DNA of 64,000 nucleotides from Luteimonas cucumeris (GCF_007830035.1 NZ_VLKN01000005.1:186001-250000); one strand, 5' to 3'. Counted from the first letter of the stretch, positions 1 through 8,699 are shown. The notes: generated by a model not told the origin, from the letters alone. Numbers and translations: made by a program.

Positions 1-284
1 GGCTGCAGGTGATCGCGCGCGACGACGCGCAACTGGCATCGTTCCGCGACTGCCTGGACGACGGCGAACCGCTGTGTGGTCGCCTGCAACCGGAAAAGCA
101 CGCGGTGCTGTACGGCGTGCGCGCGCCGGAGGTGCAGTCCACCGCGCTGATACCGATGCCGGGCATCGGCCTGCTGGCTGTAGGCAGCCATGAGCCGAAT
201 CGCTTCTATCCCGGCATGGGCACGCTGTTCCTGCGGATGATGGGTGAGGCGCTGGCAACCGGACTGGCGAGGTATGCGCGCTAG
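1..284 (+). CDS. DUF484 family protein, C-terminal part
   Basis: This is the last 93 or so codons of a gene that begins before the window; the frame is open from base 3. The residues resemble the C-terminal GAF-like half of DUF484 proteins, with a run reading STALIPMPGIGLLAVGS followed by the end ATGLARYAR. The biochemical role of DUF484 is not established. The family is typically encoded directly upstream of xerC in gammaproteobacteria, and that is the arrangement here: xerC follows after about 85 bp. The N-terminal half cannot be judged. An unrelated GAF-domain protein is possible but less likely given the neighbour. Confidence 0.8.
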   Translation, partial: LQVIARDDAQLASFRDCLDDGEPLCGRLQPEKHAVLYGVRAPEVQSTALIPMPGIGLLAVGSHEPNRFYPGMGTLFLRMMGEALATGLARYAR

Positions 285-308
285 GCGCAGCCTGCTTCCA
301 ACCCGTCT

Positions 309-326
309 TCCCAGCGAAAGCTGGGA
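309..326. repeat. REP-like hairpin, copy 1
   Basis: A 7-bp stem (TCCCAGC / GCTGGGA) closes a GAAA loop. It belongs to the family of TGGATCCC-type hairpins found at five other places in this window. It lies between the DUF484 gene and xerC and could also terminate the upstream transcript weakly, but no T-run follows. Confidence 0.6.
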
Positions 327-368
327 CCCATTTTTCTGTTGTGTCTTGCAATGAAGTACAAGGTCAAG

Positions 369-1289
369 ATGGATCCTGGCGTTTGCCAGGATGACGGTGA
401 AAAAAAGCAGGTCGCTGCCGTCGAAGATTTCCTCGCCCACCTGCAAGTCGAGCGCCGAATGTCGGCGCATACGCTCGATGCCTATCGCCGCGACCTGCAG
501 GCGCTGTCGGGCTGGGCGCAGGCGCAAGGCATCGATGACATGGCCGCGGTGTCGCCCGACCAGCTGCGCGCCTTCATTGCCGCCGAGCACCGCCGTGGCC
601 TGTCGCCGAAAAGCCTGCAGCGCCGGTTGTCCGCCTGCCGCAGCTATTACCAGTGGCTGCTCAGGCATGGGCGCATTTCTGCCAGCCCGGCGGCCGGCAT
701 CCGCGCGCCGAAAGCGTCGCGCAAGCTGCCGCAGGTGCTCGATGCGGACGAGGCCAAAGTGCTGGTCGAAGTGCCTACCGACGTGCCGCTCGGTATGCGC
801 GACCGCGCACTGCTGGAACTGTTTTATTCGTCCGGACTGCGCCTGAGCGAGCTGTGCGGATTGCGCTGGCGAGATCTGGATCTCAAGGACGGCTTGGTCA
901 CCGTGCTCGGCAAGGGCAGCAAGCAGCGCAGCGTGCCGGTCGGTTCGCATGCGCGCGCGGCGCTCGAGGCGTGGCGCCATGAAACCGGTGCAGCCAGCGA
1001 TGCGCCGGTCTTCCCCGGACGCCACGGTGCGCCGATTTCGCAACGCGCGGTGCAGATCCGCATCAAGCATCTGGCGCAACGCCAAGGCCTGTTCAAGCAC
1101 GTGCATCCGCACATGCTGCGCCACAGTTTCGCCAGCCACGTGCTGGAATCGTCCGGCGACCTGCGCGGCGTGCAGGAACTGCTCGGCCATGCCGACATCG
1201 CCACGACGCAGATCTACACACACCTTGATTTCCAGCATCTGGCGAAGGTCTACGATGCGGCGCATCCGCGCGCGCGGCGCAAGCGCTAG
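369..1289 (+). CDS. xerC: Tyrosine recombinase XerC
   Basis: XerC is a site-specific tyrosine recombinase that works with XerD at dif, under FtsK control, to resolve chromosome dimers. The N-terminal SAM-like core-binding domain starts near [19 protein letters not shown]. The catalytic domain carries the family Arg ([12 protein letters not shown]), the HxxR motif ([10 protein letters not shown]), the second His ([10 protein letters not shown]) and the nucleophile Tyr (QIYTHLD). The length of 306 aa is normal. The start is uncertain: ATG 369 is used here, while ATG 351 and TTG 339 are further upstream in frame. The first codons after ATG 369 read through a REP-like hairpin at 373-392, so the native N-terminus may have been altered by repeat insertion. 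Confidence 0.95.
   Translation: MDPGVCQDDGEKKQVAAVEDFLAHLQVERRMSAHTLDAYRRDLQALSGWAQAQGIDDMAAVSPDQLRAFIAAEHRRGLSPKSLQRRLSACRSYYQWLLRHGRISASPAAGIRAPKASRKLPQVLDADEAKVLVEVPTDVPLGMRDRALLELFYSSGLRLSELCGLRWRDLDLKDGLVTVLGKGSKQRSVPVGSHARAALEAWRHETGAASDAPVFPGRHGAPISQRAVQIRIKHLAQRQGLFKHVHPHMLRHSFASHVLESSGDLRGVQELLGHADIATTQIYTHLDFQHLAKVYDAAHPRARRKR
373..392. repeat. REP-like hairpin, copy 2, inside the xerC start region
   Basis: A perfect 8-bp stem (ATCCTGGC / GCCAGGAT) with a GTTT loop, followed by GAC. It lies within the first eight codons of xerC as annotated. It is the same family as 1321-1340, 50142-50161 and 50812-50831, with different but compensating stem bases. Confidence 0.7.
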
Positions 1290-1320
1290 CAACTCCGCCG
1301 CTTCATGCTTTAAAGCCGTC

Positions 1321-1340
1321 ATCCCCGCGAAGGCGGGGAT
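1321..1340. repeat. REP-like hairpin, copy 3
   Basis: A perfect 8-bp stem (ATCCCCGC / GCGGGGAT) with a GAAG loop, flanked by GTC and CCAG. It sits about 30 bp after the xerC stop. Confidence 0.75.
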
Positions 1341-1386
1341 CCAGTGACTTTGCTCTCCCGGGGAGCGGGGCTTGCTTCGTGGTTCC

Positions 1387-1600
1387 TTTCCGCAAGAACA
1401 AAGCTTCCGCCGCTACGCGTGCGGGTCACTTTCTTTTGCTGACCCAAAAGAAAGTAACCAAAGAAAAGGGTCTTCCCCGATCAGAGCTCACGTTGCGGTG
1501 GATAGTCCTCGCAGATTTTCCGACTCGACATCCTGGCTCGGTCGGAAAACGGCGGCCATCCATGGCCGCCGCCCTCCGGGTCTATGGGGCGGCTCGGATT
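1387..1600. repeat. Composite three-hairpin intergenic element, copy A
   Basis: An element of about 210 bp that aligns with 10441-10640. Its parts in order are: a GTCACTTTCTTTTG / CAAAAGAAAGTAAC hairpin; a TTTTCCGAC / GTCGGAAAA hairpin; and a CGGCGGCCAT / ATGGCCGCCG hairpin, ending in CCCTCCGGGTCT. Such elements are common in xanthomonad genomes and are often misannotated as short hypothetical proteins. Confidence 0.75.
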
Positions 1601-1613
1601 GCAGGTAGTTCGT

Positions 1614-1636
1614 GCCAACAGCCAACAGCCAACAGC
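1614..1636. repeat. Heptamer tandem repeat (GCCAACA)3
   Basis: Three exact copies of GCCAACA (1614-1620, 1621-1627, 1628-1634), about 80 bp before hslV. The 7-bp period matches all other minisatellites in this window. No inverted partner array was seen nearby. Confidence 0.85.
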
Positions 1637-1714
1637 TACAAAACTGCGGCCGGAATCCCCTTGCGTCGCTGCGCATCCATCCCCATCCATGGAATTCGAC
1701 CCACGGAGGCCCGC

Positions 1715-2266
1715 ATGGACCCCAGCCAGAATCCCAACGTCTTTCACGCCACCACCATCGTTTCGGTGCGCCGCAATGGGCGGGTTGCCGTTGCCGGTGA
1801 TGGCCAGGTCACGCTCGGGCATACGGTGATGAAGGCCAATGCGCGCAAGGTGCGCAGGCTCGGTAAGGACGGCCAGGTGTTGGCCGGTTTCGCCGGTGCC
1901 GCAGCCGATGCGTTCACGCTGTTCGAGCTGTTCGAATCTAAGCTGGAGAAGCACGGCCAGTTGCAGCGTGCAGCGGTCGAACTGGCCAAGGATTGGCGCA
2001 CCGAGCGCCGCCTCGGCAAGCTCGAAGCCCTGCTGGCCGTCGCCGACAAGGAAACCTCGTTGATCGTCAGCGGCACCGGCGATGTGATCGAGCCGGAGGA
2101 TGGCCTGGTCGCGATCGGTTCCGGCGGCCCCTATGCCCTGTCCGCGGCGCGTGCGCTGCTGGCGCACACCGAACTGGATGCCAGGCAGGTCGCAGTCGAG
2201 GCGTTGAACATCGCCGGCGACATCTGCATCTACACCAACCGCAACGTGGTGGTCGAAGAGCTGTGA
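1715..2266 (+). CDS. hslV: ATP-dependent protease peptidase subunit HslV
   Basis: HslV (ClpQ) forms the double-hexameric proteolytic core of the HslUV protease, which degrades misfolded and regulatory proteins in the cytoplasm. The 183-aa sequence has the family landmarks [35 protein letters not shown] and GDICIYTN. The nucleophile is expected to be Thr13 or Thr14 in HATTIVSV. A 12-residue leader ([12 protein letters not shown]) therefore precedes it and must be removed, whereas in E. coli only Met is removed. The start at ATG 1715 has a GGAGG motif at 1705-1709. The longer upstream frame only translates repeats. hslU follows after a heptamer bracket, and the two are presumably co-transcribed. 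Confidence 0.97.
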   Translation: MDPSQNPNVFHATTIVSVRRNGRVAVAGDGQVTLGHTVMKANARKVRRLGKDGQVLAGFAGAAADAFTLFELFESKLEKHGQLQRAAVELAKDWRTERRLGKLEALLAVADKETSLIVSGTGDVIEPEDGLVAIGSGGPYALSAARALLAHTELDARQVAVEALNIAGDICIYTNRNVVVEEL

Positions 2267-2381
2267 TTGGTGATTCGTAACTGGTGATTCGCACAGCAAA
2301 TCCCGGCCACCCACGCGTCAGCTTCGATCTTCCCTACGCTCCAACAACGAATCACGAATCACAAATGACCAATCACGGATC
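2265..2381. repeat. Inverted heptamer bracket between hslV and hslU
   Basis: The left array has four 7-bp units (2265-2292: GATTGGT, GATTCGT, AACTGGT, GATTCGC) and begins inside the hslV stop codon. The right array has five units in reverse orientation (2347-2381: ACGAATC twice, ACAAATG, ACCAATC, ACGGATC). The interior is 54 bp of unrelated sequence. The paired arrays could form a long imperfect stem in the hslVU transcript. Confidence 0.85.
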
Positions 2382-2391
2382 TTCTTCGACC

Positions 2392-3753
2392 ATGACCCCG
2401 CGCGAGATCGTGCAGGAACTCGACCGCCACATCGTCGGTCAGCAGGCCGCCAAGCGCGCGGTCGCGATCGCATTGCGCAACCGCTGGCGCCGCATGCAGC
2501 TCGACGGTGAGCTGCGCAACGAGGTGATGCCGAAAAACATCCTGATGATCGGCCCGACCGGTGTCGGCAAGACCGAAATCGCGCGGCGCCTGGCGACGCT
2601 GGCCAACGCGCCGTTCGTCAAGGTCGAGGCGACGCGCTTCACCGAGGTCGGCTACGTCGGCAAGGATGTCGAGCAGATCATCCGCGACCTGGCCGACACA
2701 GCCGTCAAGCTGTATCGCGAGCAGGCCAAGGCGCGGGTACGCACGCAGGCCGAGGAGCGTGCCGAGGATCGCATCCTCGACGCGCTGCTGCCGCGGCGGC
2801 AAGTGCCGGCCAGCGGTTTCGGCTTCGGCGCCAGTTCCACCGTCGACATCGGCGCCGAGCCGTCCGCGCAGGGCAACGACAGCGATACCCGCCTCAAGCT
2901 GCGTCGTCAGCTGCGCGCCGGCCAACTCGACGACCGCGAGATCGACATCGAGACCGCGGTCAACGTCGGCGTCGACATCATGGCACCGCCGGGCATGGAG
3001 GAGATGGGCCAGCAGCTGCGGCAGATGTTCTCGCAGGTCGCCGGCAACAAGACCCACAAGAAGACGCTGAGCATCAAGGCCGCGCGTCCGCTGCTGATCG
3101 AGGAAGAGGCCGGCAAGCTGGTCAACGAGGACGAAGTGCGCGAAGCCGCGATCGAGGCCTGCGAGCAACATGGCATCGTGTTCATCGACGAGATCGACAA
3201 GGTCGCCAAGCGCAGCGAAGGCTACGGCGCCGATGTCAGCCGCGAAGGCGTGCAGCGCGACCTGCTGCCGCTGGTGGAAGGCTCCACCGTCAGCACCAAG
3301 TACGGCGCGGTCAAGACCGACCACATCCTGTTCATCGCCAGCGGCGCGTTCCACCTGGCGAAGCCGTCGGACCTGATCCCGGAAATGCAGGGCCGCTTCC
3401 CGATCCGCGTCGAACTGGGTGCGCTCGGCAAGGACGAATTCGTGCGCATCCTCACCGAACCCAAGGCAGCGCTGACGCGGCAGTACGTGGAACTGCTCAA
3501 GACCGAAGGCGTGTCGCTGACGTTCGCGCCGGACGCGATCGAGCGCCTCGCCGAGATCGCCGCGCAGGTCAACGAACGCCAGGAGAACATCGGCGCACGC
3601 CGTCTGCACACAGTGCTGGAACGCCTGCTCGATACGCTCAGCTACGAAGCACCTGACCGTGACGGCGCGCAAGTCACCATCGACCGCGCCTATGTCGATG
3701 CGCATCTGGGCGAGCTGGTGCAGGATCCGGATCTGAGTCGGTACATTCTCTGA
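2392..3753 (+). CDS. hslU: ATP-dependent protease ATPase subunit HslU
   Basis: HslU (ClpY) is the AAA+ unfoldase that feeds substrates to HslV. The 453-aa protein has Walker A GPTGVGKT (54-61), Walker B FIDEID (Asp266-Glu267), the intermediate I-domain between about residues 110 and 230, and the C-terminal DLSRYIL that docks into HslV. The start chosen is ATG 2392, giving [10 protein letters not shown] as in other HslU proteins. An in-frame ATG at 2364 would add residues encoded by the heptamer repeat and is rejected. It follows hslV with 125 bp between them, filled by the repeat bracket. Confidence 0.97.
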   Translation: MTPREIVQELDRHIVGQQAAKRAVAIALRNRWRRMQLDGELRNEVMPKNILMIGPTGVGKTEIARRLATLANAPFVKVEATRFTEVGYVGKDVEQIIRDLADTAVKLYREQAKARVRTQAEERAEDRILDALLPRRQVPASGFGFGASSTVDIGAEPSAQGNDSDTRLKLRRQLRAGQLDDREIDIETAVNVGVDIMAPPGMEEMGQQLRQMFSQVAGNKTHKKTLSIKAARPLLIEEEAGKLVNEDEVREAAIEACEQHGIVFIDEIDKVAKRSEGYGADVSREGVQRDLLPLVEGSTVSTKYGAVKTDHILFIASGAFHLAKPSDLIPEMQGRFPIRVELGALGKDEFVRILTEPKAALTRQYVELLKTEGVSLTFAPDAIERLAEIAAQVNERQENIGARRLHTVLERLLDTLSYEAPDRDGAQVTIDRAYVDAHLGELVQDPDLSRYIL

Positions 3754-3834
3754 TCGTAACCGGCCCTCCGGCGAGCCTCTGCCATAGGGCCATCCCGGAT
3801 GCGCTGCGCTTACACGGGCTACGGGCTCTGTCTC

Positions 3835-3866
3835 CGTCATCCCTCGCTACGCTCGGGATGACAGGC
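3835..3866. repeat. GTCATCCC hairpin repeat between convergent hslU and res
   Basis: An imperfect inverted repeat (TCATCCC ... GGGATGA) containing CGCTACGCTC, related to the GTCATCCCGAGC family at 22326, 37779 and 43420. It sits between the convergent hslU and res genes. The rest of 3754-3882 holds no recognisable gene. Confidence 0.55.
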
Positions 3867-3882
3867 AAACTCATTGTTTGGA

Positions 3883-6528
3883 CTAATCGTCTGCAATGAC
3901 AGCCAGCAGCTGATCGCGCACACCGCGTCCCTGGTCGTCGACCTTGCGGGCCATGAGGTAAAGCCCCTTGCCGTTGCTGCGGTTCGCCCAGAGCTCGCCG
4001 ACCATCCGCTTCTCTTGTTCCTGCTCGGCCGTGAAGCGGTCCCCGCCCTTGTATTCGACCACGAGCAAGCGACCATCCTTCAATCGGACCACGAAGTCAG
4101 GATAGGTCCGCTGCCTGGATGTGGGCAACCAGAACTGTGAGGCATGGACCAGGTTACGCACCCAGAAGTCGACCTCATCCAGCAGGTCGATGGCCTGCGC
4201 GCACAGGAATTCCTCGGCGAGCTTCCCCGACGGGGTCTTCCACGCCAGATCGCCAGGCACCGGGTAGTAGTGCTTGCGGAAGCGCATGGTGTCGGCGCGG
4301 AAATAGGAATGCGCCGGGTATAGCGCCATGTCGGCCGGATACGTGAACGCGTGGTCGGAGCCGTCGCTGGTGACGAGCTCCAGGCCGTCCTGGAACAGGG
4401 CTTGCTGGAAGCCTTCCCTGTAAGCCTGCTCCTTGGTGAGCTGCAACTGCTCGGCCAGCTTGCGACGCAGGATGAACTGCCCCTTGAGCAACTGGGCCAG
4501 CGAGAAGCCGCGATCATCAAGCAGGCTGCGCACCGCACGCCGTAACCACTCGCGCAGCACCGGCTGCTTGACCGAAGGCTCGTGGACCTCGTGATCGAGC
4601 CAGCCGATGAGGTCCGCCTCGGTGCGATCCTGGGCGAACCCGGGCAAATAGGTGGCGACGTCGTCCTTGACCTGGTGGTAACCCATTTTTTGCCCATCGA
4701 GGTCTACCTCGAAGGTCATGCTGTCGTCGTTGAAGCGGAAGCTCGCCAAGTTGGGCGGACTGGCCAGCAGGTCCCAGGAGAAGCTGGCCGACACTGCGCC
4801 GCGATCGACGAGTTCCAGTTCCGCCTGCTCCATCATGCATAGCCGGGGCACCCGGAGCACGGCACCGCGTTCGCTGGGCGCCTTGGCGGCGGCGGTGAGC
4901 ACCTGGTGGCGCTCTACCTGCGCCGTGACTTCGTCGCGCTCCCTGGCTGGCACGGCGGCCACGATGGCTTCCACGGTGGACGCATCGATGTCATCGGTAA
5001 TTTCGACGGTGCCGCCCTTGCCCTCCGCGTTCGCAGTGAAGACGACCCTTTGTTTGTCCCGCTCGGGTATGTCGTCCAGCTTCGGTGCCTTGTGCACGGG
5101 TATGCGCGTGGTCGGCAGCACCACTGGCTTCAGTTCGCCGCCCTGGAGGGGTAACACCGGCGCGTCCGGCATGTCCTTGCGGATGGCCGCCGCAGCTTCC
5201 ATCGGGTTGAAACCGATGTTGATCAGCGATTGGGTCAGTTCGCCCGCGGCCTTGCCGAAATCGTCGGTAACGACATGGGCGTACGCCTTGTTCATCGCCT
5301 CCTGCCGACGGCGGACGGCGTAAGGCATGCGCAGCACGCGGCCGAGCAATTGCTGGATGTCCTTGTCGCTCTTGACCTGGGCCACCGAGCAGAACACGTA
5401 GGCGAAGGAACAGTCCCAGCCTTCCTTGAGCGCCTGCTTGGTGATGATCACTTCGATGGGACAGTCCTTGGCGAACAAGTCCACGCCGTCGATCTCGCGT
5501 TGGTCTCCGGTGGCGATGGCGATGGCCTCGGCCTTGACGCCATCGGTTTCCATCAGATGACGCTTGACCTCTTCGACGGTGGCCACGCCGCGCGAGCTTT
5601 CCGCCTGGATCAGGAGGATCGGCCGGATGTATTCCGGCTCGTCCAAGGCGATCTTCGCCAGCGACTTGCGACGTGCCACTGCACTGCCCACCGCAGAATG
5701 CCAATCGTCTTTGTGTTCCTTCAGCACCACCGGGAACTTGATCATGTTCTCGGCCTTGAGCTCAAAGGCCGACACGCTGACCAGCACGTTGGAACTGGCG
5801 ACATCGGGTGTCGCGGTGAGCTCCACGACCACGCGTGGTCCCAGCCGCTCGTAGACCGTGTAGGACAGCGGTGTGGTCGCATTGTGCGCCTCGTCCATGA
5901 TCACCAGCGAACCATGCAGCTTCAGCAGGTTGGCGAACGAGGCCAGCGCCTTGCCGTCCGCGCCTTTCTCCAGGTAGTCCAACTGCCTGGTGCTGCCGGC
6001 GAAGTGCGGTTCCAAATCTTCGTGGTACTCGTAGACCTTGCGACCGTCCTGGTTCTCCACGCGCAATGCGGCAACGGTGGCGATGACGATGCAAACCTTC
6101 GTGCCGATATCGGCCGGCCGGATCTGGGCGAAGTCGGCTACGTCGAACACGGCCACCTGTCCGTCGAACGCATCGTCCAGTTCCTGACGGTAGGGATGTC
6201 GCGGATCGCGGAAAGCCTCCAGTGTCTGGGTCTTGATCTGGGTGGTCGGCACCATCCACATCACCAGAGGGAACTCGCGATCGAGCAGGGCGCGACCGGC
6301 CGCCTGGATGATGTGAGCGCCCATCACGGTCTTGCCGCCGCCGGTGGGGATGCGCAGGCAGACGTAAGGCACGCCCGGCAGGCCGGGCATGGGCTTGTAT
6401 TGGTCAAGCAGACCTTTATCTACGGTAGCCGCAAACGCATCGGCCGGACCGGCCAGGCGCGTCGCGTCGAAGAAACGCTCCAGGCTGTCGAGCGCGCGAC
6501 GCTGATAGAGCTTGAGCGCGAGTGCCAT
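3883..6528 (-). CDS. res: Type III restriction enzyme, Res subunit
   Basis: Res is the ATP-dependent translocase and nuclease of a type III R-M system, acting in complex with Mod on unmethylated head-to-head sites. The 881-aa protein has an SF2 helicase core with Walker A IPTGGGKT (60-67) and a DEAH box in IMDEAHN (212-215). It has a conserved middle region with LKEGWDCSFAYVFCS and QQLLGRVLRMP. The C-terminal PD-(D/E)xK nuclease reads YPDFVVRLKDGRLLVVEYK (Asp811, Glu825, Lys827). All key residues are present, so it looks active. It starts two bases after the mod stop codon and is surely co-transcribed with it. Base composition is close to the chromosomal background, unlike the middle of mod. 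Confidence 0.93.
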   Translation of the reverse strand: MALALKLYQRRALDSLERFFDATRLAGPADAFAATVDKGLLDQYKPMPGLPGVPYVCLRIPTGGGKTVMGAHIIQAAGRALLDREFPLVMWMVPTTQIKTQTLEAFRDPRHPYRQELDDAFDGQVAVFDVADFAQIRPADIGTKVCIVIATVAALRVENQDGRKVYEYHEDLEPHFAGSTRQLDYLEKGADGKALASFANLLKLHGSLVIMDEAHNATTPLSYTVYERLGPRVVVELTATPDVASSNVLVSVSAFELKAENMIKFPVVLKEHKDDWHSAVGSAVARRKSLAKIALDEPEYIRPILLIQAESSRGVATVEEVKRHLMETDGVKAEAIAIATGDQREIDGVDLFAKDCPIEVIITKQALKEGWDCSFAYVFCSVAQVKSDKDIQQLLGRVLRMPYAVRRRQEAMNKAYAHVVTDDFGKAAGELTQSLINIGFNPMEAAAAIRKDMPDAPVLPLQGGELKPVVLPTTRIPVHKAPKLDDIPERDKQRVVFTANAEGKGGTVEITDDIDASTVEAIVAAVPARERDEVTAQVERHQVLTAAAKAPSERGAVLRVPRLCMMEQAELELVDRGAVSASFSWDLLASPPNLASFRFNDDSMTFEVDLDGQKMGYHQVKDDVATYLPGFAQDRTEADLIGWLDHEVHEPSVKQPVLREWLRRAVRSLLDDRGFSLAQLLKGQFILRRKLAEQLQLTKEQAYREGFQQALFQDGLELVTSDGSDHAFTYPADMALYPAHSYFRADTMRFRKHYYPVPGDLAWKTPSGKLAEEFLCAQAIDLLDEVDFWVRNLVHASQFWLPTSRQRTYPDFVVRLKDGRLLVVEYKGGDRFTAEQEQEKRMVGELWANRSNGKGLYLMARKVDDQGRGVRDQLLAVIADD

Positions 6529-6530
6529 GG

Positions 6531-8036
6531 TCAGCGCGCCTTGATGTCGTAAGGGGTCTGCCGGAAGGTGATGTCGAGCTCGCGCAGCTGCTCTTCCGGC
6601 AGAGTGCAGGCCTCGCCGTAGATCACCTTCGGTCCGTCGAACTTCGGCAGCGAGCGCAGCACGCGGCGGGTAAGCAGATTGCCGCCCGACTTACTGTCGT
6701 CGCCGAGGATGCCGTTGAACAGCAGGTAGTAGCCGATGCCGCCGTGCTCGCCGAGGAAGGCTTCCTTTTTGGTACGGGTGGAGCGGGCCGTGCCGGTTTC
6801 GGCGAACCAGACGTGGGCGGCCAAGTGTTCGAAGCGGATGCCCTCGCGGATGTGGCCGTTCTCGTCGAACACGGGCACGCCGAGCTTGTAGAAGCGGAAG
6901 CCGCCGCCGCCGTTCCACCCGACCGCTTCGGAAATCCCGCCCTGTTCGCCCTCTACAACCTTCACCAAGCGCGGTTGGCAATGGGTGCGGGCATGTTCGC
7001 CCATCTCGATACCGATCCAGCGGCGTCCCATCTTGTGGGCCACGGCAGAGGTAGTGCCGGATCCTAGAAAGCTGTCGAGGACTAGATCGCCGAATTGCGT
7101 GGCAGCTTCAAGGACACGTTGGATCAATCGCTCGGGCTTTGGTGTGGCGAAGATTTCTACGCCTGGTAGAGCCGAAGCTAGTTCACCGCTTGCTTCGCGT
7201 GTGGTTCCTACTTCGTTTCCGAACCAGATGCTTTCCGCGACGCGTCCTTCTTGGTCTGACAGATAGATTTTTCTCAGGACGCGTGTGTCATCGTCGAGAA
7301 ATACGATTTCTCTGGACGCAACTTTCTCCAGAAATAATTCTTTTGACCAGCGCCAGCCTTTGGCCGGTGCTTCAATGGTTTTTCCAGAAGGAGTCTCAAT
7401 GTTGTAGCGAAGATTTTCACGAAAATTTGGGCTGCGTACATCGCCAGGCCGCCACGGGCCGCGCGGATCGTTATCCTGGTTGCGGTAATTGACGTTGTGA
7501 TCATTTGTCCGAGGTAATTTTTTTAGCTCGAATGCTTCAGATTTCCGATAGAGAAAAAGGTGATTGTGATGAAGGGAAATCTTCTTGGCGTCGTTTTTAC
7601 CTTGAACACTGTGCTGCCAAATTATGTTGCCTAGCAGATTCTTGCGGCCGAAGATTTCGTCAGAGATAACCTTGAAGTAGTGCGCTTCGTTGTCGTCCAG
7701 CGTCACCCAAATCGAACCGTCTTCCGACAACAGCTCGCGTAGCAATTCCAGCCGCGGATACATCATCGACAACCACTGCGAGTGCTCGAGGTTGTCGTCG
7801 TAATGCTCGAACGCACTGCGCGTGTTGTAGGGCGGATCAATGAAGATGCATTTCACCTGCCCCGCGTAGTAAGGCAGCAAGGCCTTGAGCGCATCGAGGT
7901 TATCGCCCTCGATCAGCATATTCGGAGAATCGGGGTCTCCATGGGACAGGCTGGCGACTGGCTCCAGCAGGCGATACGGCGTCCGCGCCGCGCGGGTGAG
8001 GTCCGCGTCGCGGTTGAACCAGGACAGCAGGGGCAT
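6531..8036 (-). CDS. mod: Type III DNA methyltransferase, Mod subunit (adenine-specific)
   Basis: Mod methylates adenine in an asymmetric target and gives sequence specificity to the whole R-M complex. The 501-aa protein has the beta-class order: catalytic DPPY (67-70), a central target-recognition region, then the SAM motif FLGSGTT (323-329). The DNA for residues of roughly 130-290 (about 7160-7650) is much AT-richer than the flanks, with runs such as AGATAGATTTTTC. This points to exchange of the recognition domain by recombination. The start MPLLSWFNRD is the first ATG in frame. It is upstream of res in the same operon and divergent from an HTH gene at 8251. Confidence 0.93.
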   Translation of the reverse strand: MPLLSWFNRDADLTRAARTPYRLLEPVASLSHGDPDSPNMLIEGDNLDALKALLPYYAGQVKCIFIDPPYNTRSAFEHYDDNLEHSQWLSMMYPRLELLRELLSEDGSIWVTLDDNEAHYFKVISDEIFGRKNLLGNIIWQHSVQGKNDAKKISLHHNHLFLYRKSEAFELKKLPRTNDHNVNYRNQDNDPRGPWRPGDVRSPNFRENLRYNIETPSGKTIEAPAKGWRWSKELFLEKVASREIVFLDDDTRVLRKIYLSDQEGRVAESIWFGNEVGTTREASGELASALPGVEIFATPKPERLIQRVLEAATQFGDLVLDSFLGSGTTSAVAHKMGRRWIGIEMGEHARTHCQPRLVKVVEGEQGGISEAVGWNGGGGFRFYKLGVPVFDENGHIREGIRFEHLAAHVWFAETGTARSTRTKKEAFLGEHGGIGYYLLFNGILGDDSKSGGNLLTRRVLRSLPKFDGPKVIYGEACTLPEEQLRELDITFRQTPYDIKAR

Positions 8037-8250
8037 CTAGACGATCCCCTGCTCGCGCGCCAGATGCCAATTCCCGGCGCCACGCAAGGCGCGCCCCGTC
8101 GCCCGGCAATCGGCCGCAGCAGGGCGAGGCAGTGCGTCCGGTGCGGACAGGGGCATTTAACGGATTGGGTTCGTTGCTAACTTGATAAGTTAATCACAAT
8201 AAACACGAAACGTTAATACAGTGCTGCCGGCCTCCGTAATTTCCGGGGCC
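8037..8250. promoter_or_regulatory. Divergent promoter region between mod and the HTH gene, with a palindrome
   Basis: This 214-bp stretch separates mod (minus) from the HTH regulator (plus). The last 90 bp are AT-rich. A perfect palindrome, TAACTT-GAT-AAGTTA, lies at 8178-8192. A second GTTAAT occurs at 8212-8217, 23 bp after the first at 8189-8194, inside the short palindrome AACGTT (8209-8214). These are good operator candidates for the neighbouring HTH protein. The assignment is inferred from position only. Confidence 0.5.
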
Positions 8251-8646
8251 ATGAACGACGAGCGCCAAGAGTTTTCGCAGCGGTTGGCCGAAGCCATGGA
8301 AAGGGCCGGTTACGAGCCGCGTCCGGGCGTGCTGCACAAGGTGTTCAACAGCCGCTACAACGGGGTGTCGGTGACGCAGATGACCACGTCACGCTGGCTG
8401 AAGGGCAAGGCGATCCCGGAGCAGGACAAGCTGCAGGTGTTGGCCGACCTGTTCGGCGTAGAACCGCAGGTGCTGCGCTTCGGCAAGGCGCGAAAGGGCG
8501 GTCGCATCGCCGAGGCGCAGGCGGCATGGCCCACTGGCGTGGGTGCCCGCGAACGTCAGATCATCGACGCGTTCCTGGCGCTGCCGCCGAAGCGGCGCGA
8601 ACTGGTGGGGGAGCTCGTCTCGGCGCTGGTGGAGGCTACCAAGTAA
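8251..8646 (+). CDS. HTH transcriptional regulator next to the type III R-M genes
   Basis: A 131-aa protein with an N-terminal Cro/C1-like helix-turn-helix. The DNA-binding part is around residues 35-75, with TQMTTSRWLKGKAIPEQDKLQVL and LFGVEPQVLRFG as the typical end of such folds. The C-terminal part (ARERQIIDAFLALPPKRRELVGELV) is helical and may dimerise. ATG 8251 is preferred to an upstream start at 8221 because the extension MLPASVISGA is not conserved-looking. The divergent position beside mod-res and the palindromes upstream suggest autoregulation and control of the R-M genes, as C-proteins do in other systems. That role is inferred, not shown by the sequence. Confidence 0.75.
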   Translation: MNDERQEFSQRLAEAMERAGYEPRPGVLHKVFNSRYNGVSVTQMTTSRWLKGKAIPEQDKLQVLADLFGVEPQVLRFGKARKGGRIAEAQAAWPTGVGARERQIIDAFLALPPKRRELVGELVSALVEATK

Positions 8647-8681
8647 CGCGAACGCGCACCCTCAGCAGCTAAGTCGCTGGA

Positions 8682-8699
8682 TCCCCGCCTTCGCGGGCG
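8682..8699. repeat. REP-like hairpin, copy 4 (degenerate)
   Basis: Stem CCCGC / GCGGG with a CTTC loop, preceded by CTGGAT and followed by CGATGACGG. One side has lost a full match to the eight-base stem of the family. It lies between the convergent HTH gene and the DUF5655 gene; nothing else is seen in 8647-8792. Confidence 0.55.

Larger units (their letters stand above)
1290..1714. other. Repeat-rich intergenic region between xerC and hslV
   Basis: This 425-bp stretch holds three repeats and no convincing gene. It has a REP-like hairpin (1321-1340), a composite three-hairpin element (about 1387-1600) also present near 10441-10640, and a 7-bp tandem repeat (1614-1636). The open frames that cross it translate the repeat and are not credible proteins. 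The hslV promoter should lie in the last 80 bp, but no clear sigma-70 or sigma-32 hexamers could be assigned by eye. Confidence 0.7.

Noticed and set aside
1372-1608. A 78-codon open frame after xerC
   Set aside because: It translates the composite repeat element and has a counterpart only where the same repeat occurs; it lacks a ribosome site and family likeness.
2284-2391. N-terminal extension of HslU from 2284 or 2364
   Set aside because: The added residues come from the heptamer array; HslU proteins begin at MTPREIV, matching ATG 2392.
5230-6552. A 440-codon frame antisense to res
   Set aside because: The minus strand carries complete helicase and nuclease motifs; the antisense product has no recognisable features.
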